Source: Nonomuraea rubra (lineage in GTDB: Bacteria > Actinomycetota > Actinomycetes > Streptosporangiales > Streptosporangiaceae). From it: a stretch of DNA of 64,000 nucleotides. Every line of letters begins with the position of its first letter. Position 1 is the stretch's first letter. The DNA is taken from positions 3,641,001 to 3,705,000 of the forward strand of contig NZ_JACHMI010000001.1 in NCBI RefSeq assembly GCF_014207985.1, in the 5' to 3' direction. A program made the position numbers and the translations under genes. Under the pieces are notes generated by a model. It did no database searches, was not told the DNA's origin, and was given only the letters and a program-made list of their open reading frames with translations. Positions 1-9,821 of this stretch are shown in pieces.

Positions 1-633
1 GTGCATGTAGAGGATCTCAGGGTCCTTCGCCATGAAGGCGGCGGCCTCCTCGACCGTGGGCGCGCCCTTGAACAGGCCGTGGTCCACGGTGCCGGTGCTC
101 TTCAGCACCTCGTACATCCGCTCCCTGACGGGCCAGCCCTTGTCCAGGTTCACCAGCGCGCGGCCCTTGACGGCCCGCATCGCCTCCTCGAACGTCGGCA
201 CGGTGTGCTCGGTGACCGCGGACTGCCTGCCGCCCAGGCCCTGCCTGAGGTGGAGCGCCTTGATCTGGGCGAGGGTCAGGTCGGCGACCCGGCCGGTGCC
301 GTCGGTGGTCCGGTCGACGGTCTCGTCGTGCATGAGCACGAGGTGGCCGTCCCTGGTGGGCCGCACGTCGATCTCGACGATCTCGGCGCCGTCCTCGACG
401 GCGGCGCCGATCGCGGCCAGGGAGTTCTCGGGGGCGTCGCGCCACTGCCCGCGGTGGGCGGCGATCATGAGCGGAGCCTTGGGGCCGTGTTCGAGGAGGT
501 TCGCGTGAATGCGGCCGAACCTGCTAGGGGTGGCGGCGGCCGCGGTGGACGCGGGGAGCGAGGTGAGGGTCACGGCGGTCGCCACGGTGGCCAGGCCCAT
601 GGCGGTCAGGCCGCAGCGGAACTTCCGAATCAT
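1..633 (-). CDS. Glycerophosphodiester phosphodiesterase family protein, secreted (C-terminus cut by window edge)
   Basis: The protein would hydrolyse glycerophosphodiesters to glycerol 3-phosphate and an alcohol outside the membrane. After an N-terminal signal peptide (positive MIRKFR start, hydrophobic core, AxA-like cleavage region near residue 35) the GDPD signature follows: AAHRG, then PENS, EIDVRPTRDG and LMHDETVDRTTDG, giving the catalytic His-Arg pair, the metal-binding Glu and Asp, and the second His. The frame is open through base 1, so about 210 residues are visible and the C-terminus lies outside. Start chosen at 633 because AAAGGG lies nine bases upstream; an ATG at 639 is too close to it. 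It lies 62 bases downstream of nuoH on the same strand and may be co-transcribed. Confidence 0.85.
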   Translation of the reverse strand, partial: MIRKFRCGLTAMGLATVATAVTLTSLPASTAAAATPSRFGRIHANLLEHGPKAPLMIAAHRGQWRDAPENSLAAIGAAVEDGAEIVEIDVRPTRDGHLVLMHDETVDRTTDGTGRVADLTLAQIKALHLRQGLGGRQSAVTEHTVPTFEEAMRAVKGRALVNLDKGWPVRERMYEVLKSTGTVDHGLFKGAPTVEEAAAFMAKDPEILYMH

Positions 634-695
634 GGACATAAACCCTTTAAGGGGGATATGTCGCCCAGATGAACGGGCAGCAGACGCCCGCGCAA

Positions 696-2012
696 TCACC
701 GGTGATCTTGCGAAGGGCGGGGCACCCCGTGGTAGTGCGGCAGGTCGAGCGGCGGCACAGGGAAGCCACCGGCCGTCGGCTCCTCGGACAGTTCCTCGAA
801 CTCGGCCTCCACCTGTGCCTTCCTGGCTTCCTTGCGCCGCTGGTTGACGGTGTCGAAGCGCATCCAGATGGCCAGCGCGGCGATCACGATGACCACGCCG
901 AGCCCGATGCCGAGCGTCCGGTTCTGGTCGTTGACCACCACGTTGCGCACGGCGGCCACCAGCAGGATCCAGGCCAGGTTGACCGGGATCAGCACCTTCC
1001 AGCCCAGCGACATCAGCTGGTCGTAGCGCACCCGCGGCAGCGACGCGCGCACCCACACGATGAAGCAGAACGTCAGCACGAACTTGATGAAGAACCACAA
1101 CACCGGCCACCAGCCCTGGTTGGCGCCCTCCCAGAACGTGGAGATCGGCGCCGGCGCCCGCCAGCCGCCCAGGAACAGGGTGACCGCGATGCCCGAGGCG
1201 GTGAAGGTGTGCAGGTACTCGCCCATCATGATGAGCGCGAACTTCAGCGACGAGGAGTACTCCGTCTGGAACCCGCCGACCAGCTCGCCCTCGCCCTCCG
1301 GCAGGTCGAACGGGATGCGCGCGGCCTCACCGAACATGCACACCACGTACACCAGGAACGACGGGATCAGCAGCACCGCGAACCAGGTCTGCTCCTGCGC
1401 CTTGACGATCTCGGAGGTGGACAGCGTCCCGGCGAACAGGAAGATCGCCACGAACGACAACCCCATCGCGATCTCATAAGAGACCACCTGGGCCGCCGAC
1501 CGCAGCCCGCCCAGCAGCGCGTACGGCGAGCGCGACGACCACCCGGCCAGCACCACCCCGTACACCGACACCGCACCCATGGCCAGCATGAACAGCACCG
1601 CCACCGGCAGGTCCACCAGCTGCAGCGGCGTCTCCACGCCGAACAGGTTCACCACCGGCCCGAACGGCACGATGGAGAAGGCCAGGAACGCCGGCACCAC
1701 CATGATCACCGGCGCCAGCAGGTACAGCACCTTGTCCACGGTCCGCGGGAAGAGGTCCTCCTTCAGACCCATCTTGATCGCGTCGGCGACCGACTGCAGC
1801 AGGCCGAACTTGCCGGCCCGGTTGGGGCCGTAGCGGTGCTGCATCCGCGAGATCAGCTTGCGCTCGAACCAGACCCCGAAGACGACCCCGAGCCCCAGGA
1901 AGGCGAAGAGCATCACGGCCTTGATGATGGTGATCCAGAGCGGATCGTGGCCGAAGTCGGCGAGGGTGGGAGCGGCCGCCGGCGCGAGCGCCGTCGTCCC
2001 GGTGAGCGTCAT
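696..2012 (-). CDS. nuoH: NADH-quinone oxidoreductase subunit H, stand-alone copy
   Basis: NuoH is the membrane subunit of respiratory complex I that contributes to the quinone-binding cavity and links the hydrophilic arm to the proton-pumping arm. The 438-residue product is full length for an actinobacterial NuoH: about eight hydrophobic helices, the conserved FGVWFERKLISRMQHRYGPN segment around residue 45, and EAARIPFDLPEGEGELVGGF with the acidic cavity loop. The hydrophilic tail (last 40 residues) is typical of actinobacteria. What is odd is the setting: no other nuo gene is visible, and the start lies only 11 bases after the stop of an AraC-type regulator. It could be a second copy beside a complete nuo operon elsewhere, or a relocated single copy; the window cannot tell. 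Confidence 0.93.
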   Translation of the reverse strand: MTLTGTTALAPAAAPTLADFGHDPLWITIIKAVMLFAFLGLGVVFGVWFERKLISRMQHRYGPNRAGKFGLLQSVADAIKMGLKEDLFPRTVDKVLYLLAPVIMVVPAFLAFSIVPFGPVVNLFGVETPLQLVDLPVAVLFMLAMGAVSVYGVVLAGWSSRSPYALLGGLRSAAQVVSYEIAMGLSFVAIFLFAGTLSTSEIVKAQEQTWFAVLLIPSFLVYVVCMFGEAARIPFDLPEGEGELVGGFQTEYSSSLKFALIMMGEYLHTFTASGIAVTLFLGGWRAPAPISTFWEGANQGWWPVLWFFIKFVLTFCFIVWVRASLPRVRYDQLMSLGWKVLIPVNLAWILLVAAVRNVVVNDQNRTLGIGLGVVIVIAALAIWMRFDTVNQRRKEARKAQVEAEFEELSEEPTAGGFPVPPLDLPHYHGVPRPSQDHR

Positions 2013-2023
2013 GAACGGGCACG

Positions 2024-2875
2024 CTAGTGCGCGAGCCGGGCGGTGTCTTGAACGAATGCGAACAGCTGCTTCGGCGTCATCCCGGCCATCGTGCGGACCT
2101 CCCGTGTGAGGTGCGGCTGGTCGGCGTACCCGCACGCGACCGCCCCGGCCAGCGTCGCCGAGGGGTGGCTCAGCGCGTGCACCGCCCGCTGGAAGCGGGC
2201 GACCCTGGCCACCGTCTTGGGCGTCAGGCCCACCAGCCGGCGGAACCCCAGCTCCAGGTAGCGGCGGCTGACACCCAGCTCCCCGGCCAGCGCCTCGACC
2301 GTGAGCCGCCCGCCCGGCCCTCGCGGCCGCCCGTCCGGCTCCCGCGGCCACGCGGGCGGCTGCTGCAGCCGGTGCCAGGCGTGCATGACCAGGCCGTCGG
2401 AACCCGCCGCGGGGGCGGGGCGCTGTGCCGCCGCCAGCCACCGCTCCAGCACGCCGAAGCGGGCCTGCCAGCCCGCCGGCTCCATCAGCCGGCCGGTCAG
2501 CTCCTCGGCGCGGGCGGCCCCGAGCAGGTCCGCCAGGGGCACGGTCGTGCCGGCCACCTCGCGCATGGGCGTCCCGAGCAGCGCCGACATCCCGGCAGGG
2601 GTGAGCCCGACCGCCACCCCGTGCCGCCAGAGCGCACGGGACGAGAGCGTCACCGCGCTCCGGGGGCCGGTGACGATCGGGTCGCCGCCGGCGAAGTCGA
2701 CGATCAGGGTGGCCGCGTTGAGCGGCAACATCCTGGTGCGCGGCTCCGTCCCCCCTGGCCCGGCCCGGAAGCCCGCCCACCCCAGCACGTACGGACGCAG
2801 GTGCGGCCCCGGCGCGACGGCGACGGACCGGTACGGCCCGGGGCGCGGCTCCCCGGGCAGCGAGTGGATCGACAT
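2024..2875 (-). CDS. AraC family transcriptional regulator
   Basis: A cytoplasmic DNA-binding regulator of 283 residues. The C-terminal 100 residues carry the double helix-turn-helix of the AraC family (VEALAGELGVSRRYLELGFRRLVGLTPKTVARVARFQRA, split here at VEALAGELGVSRRYLELGFR and following, and the second helix region CGYADQPHLTREV followed by the GMTPKQL signature). The N-terminal domain resembles the DUF6597-type sensor of actinobacterial AraC proteins rather than a sugar-binding cupin. Start set at ATG 2875, preceded by AGGA eight bases upstream; in-frame sequence upstream is open but lacks domain similarity. It lies 11 bases before nuoH, so both are probably on one transcript, and is divergent from the Cys-rich peptide gene. 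Confidence 0.88.
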   Translation of the reverse strand: MSIHSLPGEPRPGPYRSVAVAPGPHLRPYVLGWAGFRAGPGGTEPRTRMLPLNAATLIVDFAGGDPIVTGPRSAVTLSSRALWRHGVAVGLTPAGMSALLGTPMREVAGTTVPLADLLGAARAEELTGRLMEPAGWQARFGVLERWLAAAQRPAPAAGSDGLVMHAWHRLQQPPAWPREPDGRPRGPGGRLTVEALAGELGVSRRYLELGFRRLVGLTPKTVARVARFQRAVHALSHPSATLAGAVACGYADQPHLTREVRTMAGMTPKQLFAFVQDTARLAH

Positions 2876-3072
2876 CACAACACCATCCTGCAGCCGCCAT
2901 CCCCGCTTCCCGGCATCCCGGGGCCACCTGGCCCTCTGGTCACGGCCGGTGGGCAACGCCCAGCGCCCGAGGCGGACCAGGCGCTGAGACCCCATCTTCC
3001 TGCCGTGAGGGCAGGGGGTTTGTTGCTTCGCGGCGAGTTCGCGCGACCTCGTTCCGTGCAACGTATCCGGGT

Positions 3073-3162
3073 ATGACGGCAATGACGAAGAAATCCTGCT
3101 CATGCGGACACGGATCCTCCTGCTCCTGCTCCAGCAGCTGTAGCTGCGGCTGCAACTCCTGA
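3073..3162 (+). CDS. Short Cys/Ser-rich peptide, unknown function
   Basis: A 29-codon reading frame with ATG start and TGA stop. After a short basic head (MTAMTKK) the rest is nearly only Cys, Ser and Gly: seven Cys and ten Ser, in three CxC clusters, CSCGHGSSCSCSSSCSCGC. The frame sits alone in the gap between the divergent AraC gene and proline iminopeptidase, with a 9-bp stem hairpin 20 bases after its stop. The ribosome-binding site is weak (GGG just before the ATG). Two readings are possible: a miniature metallothionein (CxC pairs bind soft metals), or the precursor of a heterocyclised or lanthionine-type peptide, since thiopeptide cores have similar Cys/Ser composition. No YcaO, LanB/C or dehydrogenase gene is nearby, and the leader is very short, which weakens the second reading. 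Biased low-complexity sequence could also be chance. Confidence 0.5.
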   Translation: MTAMTKKSCSCGHGSSCSCSSSCSCGCNS

Positions 3163-3182
3163 TCCCCCAGCCCCGGTACGCG

Positions 3183-3210
3183 GGCCCGGACGCCGGCGAT
3201 AGTCCGGGCC
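3183..3210 (+). terminator. Perfect 9-bp hairpin after the Cys-rich peptide
   Basis: GGCCCGGAC (3183-3191) pairs exactly with GTCCGGGCC (3202-3210) around a 10-base loop. It lies 20 bases past the stop of the short Cys/Ser gene and no U-tract follows, as is common for actinobacterial terminators. It supports a short independent transcript there. Confidence 0.45.
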
Positions 3211-3402
3211 GAGCATGCGTACGCGGGAGATTCCGGGTCGGCCGCCGCGGGAACCGGCACGGCCATCCCGGGCGCCGGGAGCCCGGCTTCGCGCGAGACC
3301 GATCGCGAGCCGGTCACCGGTGCCCGGGATGCGGCCCGCCGCGCGCGGCGGCTCTGCCCCCCGATGCGGAGGCGGCCCTGGCGGGATCTATCTTCGGATA
3401 GC

Positions 3403-4353
3403 GTGATCGACTGGTATCCGACGGCAGAGCCGTACGACAGTGGCATGCTCCCCGTCGGCGACGGCGCCGAGATCTACTGGGAGACCTGCGGCAATCCGGC
3501 GGGCAAGCCCGCGCTGTTCCTGCACGGCGGCCCGGGCGGCGGCCTGCTTCCCGGCCACCGGCGCTTCTTCGACCCGGACGCGTACCGCATCGTGCTGTTC
3601 GACCAGCGCAACTGCGGCCGCAGCAGGCCCTACGCCGGCGATCCGGCGGTCTCGCTGCGGCACAACACCACGCCCCACCTGATCGCCGACATCGAACGGC
3701 TGCGCCGGAGGCTCGGCGTCGAGCGCTGGCTGGTCTTCGGCGGGAGCTGGGGCACGACCCTCGGGCTGGCGTACGCGCAGGCGCACCCGGAGCGGGTCAC
3801 CGAGCTCGTGCTGCGCGGCGTCTGGCTCGTCCGTCCAGGGGACGAGGCGTGGTCCTTCACGCCGTCGGGGGCGGCGCACCTGTTCCCGGCCGAGTGGGCG
3901 GCCTTCGTCGCCCCGATTCCTGTCGACGAGCGGCATGATCTCGTCGCCGCCTACGGCCGCCGCATCGGCGACCCCGATCCGGCCGTGCACGTGCCCGCGG
4001 CCCGGGCCTGGATGGGCTGGGAGCTGTCCGCGAACACGCTGCTGCCGGTGACCCCGCCCGACCTCGACGAGGCCGCGCTGCTGGCCTTCGCCCGCATCAC
4101 GCACCACTACATCGCCAACGGGGCCTTCCTGCCGGAGAAGGGCCTGCTGGCGGGTATCGACCGCATCCGCCACATCCCCGCGGTCATCGTCAACGGCCGC
4201 TACGACATCAAGACGCCCCCCGGCCAGGCCTGGGCCCTGCACCAGGCCTGGCCGGAGGCCGAGCTGCGGATCGTCGAGGACGCCGGCCACGGCGGCTCCG
4301 AGCCGGGCATCCGCAGGCTGCTGATCCAGGCCACCGACCGCTTCCGGCCCTGA
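3403..4353 (+). CDS. pip: Proline iminopeptidase (alpha/beta hydrolase, peptidase S33)
   Basis: Releases N-terminal proline from peptides in the cytoplasm. The 316-residue product has the family length and landmarks: oxyanion-hole loop LHGGPGGG near residue 45, nucleophile elbow FGGSWGTTLG (Ser near 116), FDQRNCGRS, then Asp in NGRYDIKTPP and His in EDAGHGGSEPG. GTG 3403 was chosen because the conserved start DWYPTAEPYDSG follows at once. A TATCTT hexamer (3389-3394) ends nine bases before this GTG, so translation may be leaderless. The gene converges with the nucleoside hydrolase. Family assignment is firm; proline specificity is inferred from the HGGPGGG signature. Confidence 0.92.
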   Translation: MIDWYPTAEPYDSGMLPVGDGAEIYWETCGNPAGKPALFLHGGPGGGLLPGHRRFFDPDAYRIVLFDQRNCGRSRPYAGDPAVSLRHNTTPHLIADIERLRRRLGVERWLVFGGSWGTTLGLAYAQAHPERVTELVLRGVWLVRPGDEAWSFTPSGAAHLFPAEWAAFVAPIPVDERHDLVAAYGRRIGDPDPAVHVPAARAWMGWELSANTLLPVTPPDLDEAALLAFARITHHYIANGAFLPEKGLLAGIDRIRHIPAVIVNGRYDIKTPPGQAWALHQAWPEAELRIVEDAGHGGSEPGIRRLLIQATDRFRP

Positions 4354-4361
4354 CCTCGGGC

Positions 4362-4404
4362 GAACGGGTACGTGCCCGCGAGCCCCGGCTACGGGCGCCC
4401 GTTC
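4362..4404. terminator. Possible shared terminator between convergent genes
   Basis: GAACGGG (4362-4368) pairs with CCCGTTC (4398-4404), and inside it CGGG/CCCG arms at 4365-4378 can form a second small hairpin. The right arm lies in the last codons of the nucleoside hydrolase. Modest evidence only. Confidence 0.3.
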
Positions 4405-5387
4405 AGGGTGTCGAGGAATCGTCGCTCGAACGCGGCCGTGCCGGCCGCGGTGCCGTACCAGAGCGGGCCTCCCGACGGCGAGAGGTACGTGCGCCCGGCC
4501 GACGGGCCGCTCGGCACCACGTCCACGCGCCCGAACGTGAACTCCACGTGCCCGGGACGGACGGCGCTCATCGCGGCGAGCGGGTCCCACCAGTAGAGCA
4601 GGGCCTGCTCGATGAGGGGCCGCACCTCGGGATGGGTGACGATCTCCAGGACGGTGTCGGCGGCCGGGGTGCGGTGGTCGGCGGCGAGCCGGTCCAGGAA
4701 CGCGCCGGTGATCGGCACCTCGTTGGCGGCGTCCAGCGACACCATGCGCACGGTGCCCCTGCTGCCGGTGAGCACGGCCCGCGCGGCGGCGGGGTCGAGC
4801 CAGTAGTTGAACTCCTGCGTGCCGTCGAACTCGGGTGGCGTGCCGCAGCACAGGTTCCCCGGGACGTGTACGGCGCCGCCCATGGAGGTCAGCCGCGAGG
4901 CGGAGTGGGGGAGGGCGGCGGCCAGGTTCGTGAGGGGGCCGGTGGCGATGATCTGGGTCGAGGGGTCGGCCCGCAGCAGCTTCCTGATCAGGTCGGGCGC
5001 GCGGACCGCCGACGGTGTCTCGTCGCCCGCGCAGCCGGGGGTGGCGGCCGTCAGCACCCGGTCGAAGAGCTGCCGGAGGTCGGCGGGGAAGGAGTTCGGG
5101 CCGGTGCCGGAGCCGTCGGCGATGCGTACGCCGCTCAGGCCGAGCCGCTCGGCCAGGCACCTGGCGTGCCGGATCGCGCGGCCGGGTAAACCGGCGCCGC
5201 TGTTCGTCACGGTGATGGCGCGCAGCTCGATGCGGCCCGCGCGGTGCTCCTGGGCGAGGTAGGCCAGGGTCGCGGCGTCGTCGAAGTCCATGTCGGTGTC
5301 GAAGACGACGGCCGGGGGACGGGCGTGGGCGGCGGTCGCGGGGATGACGGCCAGGGTCAGGAGGAGTGCCAGCAGGAGTCTTTTCAT
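4389..5387 (-). CDS. Secreted inosine-uridine-type nucleoside hydrolase
   Basis: Cleaves the N-glycosidic bond of ribonucleosides, here probably outside the cell for purine/pyrimidine salvage. Residues 1-22 form a classic signal peptide (MKRLLLALLLTLAVIPATAAHA). The mature part opens with VVFDTDMDFDDAATL, the calcium-binding Asp cluster that defines the family (usual form DTDxGxDDA; here Gly is Phe). ATGPLTNLAAAL near 155 and the conserved FNYWLDP near 200 match the family, as does the 332-residue length. It is divergent from the CGNR regulator, with 120 bases between, and convergent with pip. No nucleoside transporter is adjacent. Confidence 0.9.
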   Translation of the reverse strand: MKRLLLALLLTLAVIPATAAHARPPAVVFDTDMDFDDAATLAYLAQEHRAGRIELRAITVTNSGAGLPGRAIRHARCLAERLGLSGVRIADGSGTGPNSFPADLRQLFDRVLTAATPGCAGDETPSAVRAPDLIRKLLRADPSTQIIATGPLTNLAAALPHSASRLTSMGGAVHVPGNLCCGTPPEFDGTQEFNYWLDPAAARAVLTGSRGTVRMVSLDAANEVPITGAFLDRLAADHRTPAADTVLEIVTHPEVRPLIEQALLYWWDPLAAMSAVRPGHVEFTFGRVDVVPSGPSAGRTYLSPSGGPLWYGTAAGTAAFERRFLDTLNGRP

Positions 5388-5507
5388 GAGATTCCCGGGA
5401 TGTGTGGGTTGATCGGGTACCGGCTCCAGTCAAACCCGGAGCTGTTTCATTTCGCACTCATCGGCCCGCGATTGCATGACACGTACGTCACCTGTCAAAC
5501 TGGTGAT

Positions 5508-6059
5508 GTGAACCATGTCTTCCTGTGCGGCGACCCCGCGCTCGACTTCGCCGGCACGCTGCGCGCCCGCCGTACGTCGCGCTTCGAGATGCTGGACGCC
5601 CCTGCCAGCCTCGGCTCCTGGTACGTGGAGTGCGGTCTCGTCAACGCGGCGCCCGCCTGCGGGGACGGGGACCTCGCGCGGGCCGTGGCGGTGCGGGAGG
5701 CCATCTACACGCTGGTCACGGCGCGGCTCGCGGGCGACGGCTACGACGAGCAGGCGCTGGCGCTGGTGAACGAGGCGGCCCGCACGCCGCCCGCGACACC
5801 CCAGCTCACCGCCGGCGGCCGGTGGACGGAGGCGACCCCCGAGCAGGCGCTGTCCACGGTGGCGCGGCACGCCATCGAGCTGCTCAGCGGGCCGGAGGCG
5901 CCGCTGATGAAGGAGTGCGCCAACCCCGAGTGCACCAAGGTCTTCATCGACCGGTCGCGTGGCGGGCGGCGGGAGTGGTGCGGCATGGAGTCGTGCGGCA
6001 ACAAGATCAAGGCGGCGGCGTACCGGGCCCGCAAGAAGCAGGCGGCCACGCCGCGCTGA
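5508..6059 (+). CDS. CGNR zinc-finger / ABATE-domain transcriptional regulator
   Basis: A 183-residue protein with an N-terminal ABATE domain (stress-sensing helical domain of unknown ligand) and a C-terminal CGNR zinc finger that probably binds DNA. Visible motif: CANPECTKVFIDRSRGGRRE then WCGMESCGNKIKAAAYRARKK in two parts, giving the Cys pairs; the eponymous CGNR is CGNK here. GTG 5508 was chosen since the domain begins directly (NHVFLCGDPALDF). No Shine-Dalgarno sequence is evident and a TTGCAT/CAAACT pair 18 bases apart ends just upstream, consistent with a leaderless start. Divergent from the nucleoside hydrolase, which it could regulate. Confidence 0.85.
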   Translation: MNHVFLCGDPALDFAGTLRARRTSRFEMLDAPASLGSWYVECGLVNAAPACGDGDLARAVAVREAIYTLVTARLAGDGYDEQALALVNEAARTPPATPQLTAGGRWTEATPEQALSTVARHAIELLSGPEAPLMKECANPECTKVFIDRSRGGRREWCGMESCGNKIKAAAYRARKKQAATPR

Positions 6060-6094
6060 CGCGCTTCGCGGGTGGGGCGGAATGGCCTACAAAC

Positions 6095-6108
6095 CGGGAT
6101 TTATCCCG
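6095..6108. promoter_or_regulatory. Operator-like inverted repeat in the kinase promoter
   Basis: CGGGAT-TT-ATCCCG is a perfect 6-bp inverted repeat. It ends one base before a TAAGGT hexamer (6110-6115) that fits an actinobacterial -10, so a bound repressor would cover the spacer. The downstream Ser/Thr kinase starts at 6156. Confidence 0.4.
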
Positions 6109-6155
6109 CTAAGGTGCATGGGTCCGTCCCGGCTGTCACAGGAGTCACGCCGCTC

Positions 6156-7793
<1,638 letters not shown>

Positions 7794-7806
7794 GCGGACC
7801 CAGGGC

Positions 7807-8574
7807 TCACCCGGCGGCGCCGCGCATCTCCTCCTCGATGTCGCGCGCCGTCACGGCCAGCGCGCCGACCAGGCCAGGCAGCCGGTCGCGCGAGAACCGC
7901 GTGGTGGGCATCGACACCGACACGGCCGCCTGCGCCGTGCCGTCCTGGCCGCGTACGGCCCGGCCGACGGCGGTGACGCCCTCCTCGGTCCTGCCCGCGT
8001 TGATGGCGAAGCCGCGTTCCCGCGTCGTGCGCAGCTCGCGGCGCAGCGTCACCAGGTTGGGCCGCTGGCCGGGCCGGTCGGCCCACTTGTCCTCGCTGTA
8101 GAGCAGGTCGAGCCGTTCGGGAGGAAGGCCGGCGAGCAGGATCTTGCCTCCGGAGGCGAGGTGGGCGGGGAAGACCATGCCTTCGCGGTTGCCCACCCGC
8201 AGCGCCCGGTCGCACTCCACGGTGCCGATGAACCGTACGTGATCGCCGGAGAGGATCACCAGGTTGGCGCTCTCGCGAACCCGCTCCACCAGCGCCGACA
8301 GGTGCGGCATGGCGACCGCGCGCAGCCGCGAGGTGTGGGACAGGGAGCCGGCGCCCAGCGAGAGCACGGGCCCCGCCGCGTACCGGCGGTCCTCGAACTG
8401 CACCGCGAAATCCCGGTACACCAGCATGGCCAGCAGCCGGTGCGCGGTGGACGGCGCGACGCCGAGGCGTTCGGCGGCCTCGCCGACGCCGAGCGGGCCC
8501 TCCACCTGGAGCATCACCGCGAGCTGGAGGGCGTGGTCGACGCTGCGGATGGAGTAGTTGGGGGGATTCTTCAC
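7807..8574 (-). CDS. IclR family regulator of the gentisate operon
   Basis: A 255-residue regulator with an N-terminal winged helix (residues 8-65: IRSVDHALQLAVMLQ, then GVAPSTAHRLLAMLV as recognition helix) and the C-terminal IclR effector domain (FPAHLASGGKILLAG, INAGRTEEGVTAVGRAV). Such domains bind small carboxylates, often aromatic ring-cleavage intermediates. It is divergent from the gentisate dioxygenase gene with 98 bases between, the usual arrangement for a local regulator. GTG 8574 is the start of the homologous region. Control of the adjacent operon is inferred from position. Confidence 0.9.
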   Translation of the reverse strand: MKNPPNYSIRSVDHALQLAVMLQVEGPLGVGEAAERLGVAPSTAHRLLAMLVYRDFAVQFEDRRYAAGPVLSLGAGSLSHTSRLRAVAMPHLSALVERVRESANLVILSGDHVRFIGTVECDRALRVGNREGMVFPAHLASGGKILLAGLPPERLDLLYSEDKWADRPGQRPNLVTLRRELRTTRERGFAINAGRTEEGVTAVGRAVRGQDGTAQAAVSVSMPTTRFSRDRLPGLVGALAVTARDIEEEMRGAAG

Positions 8575-8672
8575 AGCAGAATGTCCTGTTCTCCTGGTAG
8601 GCCCAGGCTACAAGCTGGCATCACAGCATCGAGCCGCACGCCGACGCCGTGTCACCCGTTGAAGGAGCGAGC

Positions 8673-9821
8673 ATGAACCGGACCACGAACCAGCCCGTGC
8701 GCCTCGCCGTGGTCGACGCCCCGGACCAGCCACCGCCGTCACCCGCGCTGGAAGAGCTGTACCGCGGCTTCGAGCAGGAGCTGCTGATCCCGCTCTGGAC
8801 CGAGATCGGCGACCTGATGCCGCCGCACCCGCGCGCCAAGGCGGTTCCGCACCTGTGGCGCTGGCAGAGCCTGCTGGCCCTGGCGGACCAGGCCGGCCAC
8901 CTGGTGCCGGTCGGCCGCGGCGGGGAGCGGCGGGCGATCGCGCTGGCGAACCCGTCGCTCGGCGGCCGGCCGTTCGCCACGCCGACGTTGTGGGCGGCGA
9001 TCCAGTACCTGATGCCGGGCGAGGACGCCCCCGAGCACCGGCACACCCAGCACGCGTTCAGGTTCGTCGTCGAGGGCGAGGGCGTGTGGACCGTCGTCGG
9101 ACGCGACCCGGTGCCGATGCGGCGCGGCGACTTCCTGCCCCAGGTGGGCTGGAACTGGCACGCCCACCACAACGGCGCCGCCGAGCCGATGGCCTGGATC
9201 GACGGCCTGGACATCCCGTTCCAGTACGCCGTGGACGCACAGTTCTTCGAGTTCGGCCGGGACCGGATCTCCGAGGCCGAGCGCGTCACCCCTGACCGTT
9301 CCCGCTCCGAGCGGCTGTGGGGGCACCCGGGCCTGCGCCCCGTCTCCGCGCCCGGCCCGCAGCCCGGCACCCCGCTGCTGGCCTACCGCTGGGCCGACAC
9401 GGACCGCGCGCTGGCCGACCAGCTCGACCTGGAGGCGGAGGGGTACGCGGGCACGGTCGATCCCGGCCACGCCGCCGTCCGCTACACCAACCCCACCACC
9501 GGCGGCGACGTGCTGCCGACCATCCGGGCGGAGATGCACCGGATCCGCGCCGGCGCCGAGACCGCGCCCCGCCGCGAGGCCGGTTCCTCGGTCTACCAGG
9601 TCTTCGACGGCAGCGGCCGTGTCGCGGTCGGCGACACCTCGTGGTCGGTGACCCGCGGCGACCTGTTCGTCGTCCCGTCCTGGCTGCCGTTCTCGGCCAG
9701 GTCCGAGGCCTCGGCGTCCGACTCCGACTCGGGCGCGCTCGATCTCTTCAGGTTCAGCGACGGGCCGGTCTTCGAGGCGCTGCACCTCGACCGCGTCGCA
9801 GTGGAAGGACAACGCGCATGA
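8673..9821 (+). CDS. Gentisate 1,2-dioxygenase
   Basis: Opens gentisate (2,5-dihydroxybenzoate) to maleylpyruvate with O2 and Fe(II). The 382-residue protein has two cupin domains, as gentisate dioxygenases do. In the first, EHRHTQHAFRFVVEGEG supplies His122 and His124, and NWHAHHN supplies His163, the expected iron ligands; the second cupin (about 290-370) lacks a full ligand set, as in homologues. ATG 8673 has GAAGGAG five bases upstream. The stop overlaps the start of the next gene (ATGA), marking a translationally coupled operon. A salicylate or 1-hydroxy-2-naphthoate dioxygenase is possible from the cupin alone, but the isomerase and hydrolase next door fit gentisate. Confidence 0.92.
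   Translation: MNRTTNQPVRLAVVDAPDQPPPSPALEELYRGFEQELLIPLWTEIGDLMPPHPRAKAVPHLWRWQSLLALADQAGHLVPVGRGGERRAIALANPSLGGRPFATPTLWAAIQYLMPGEDAPEHRHTQHAFRFVVEGEGVWTVVGRDPVPMRRGDFLPQVGWNWHAHHNGAAEPMAWIDGLDIPFQYAVDAQFFEFGRDRISEAERVTPDRSRSERLWGHPGLRPVSAPGPQPGTPLLAYRWADTDRALADQLDLEAEGYAGTVDPGHAAVRYTNPTTGGDVLPTIRAEMHRIRAGAETAPRREAGSSVYQVFDGSGRVAVGDTSWSVTRGDLFVVPSWLPFSARSEASASDSDSGALDLFRFSDGPVFEALHLDRVAVEGQRA

Noticed and set aside
3073..4353. Thiopeptide or lanthipeptide gene cluster around the Cys/Ser peptide
   Set aside because: No YcaO, LanB/LanC, radical SAM or dedicated transporter gene is found within the window.
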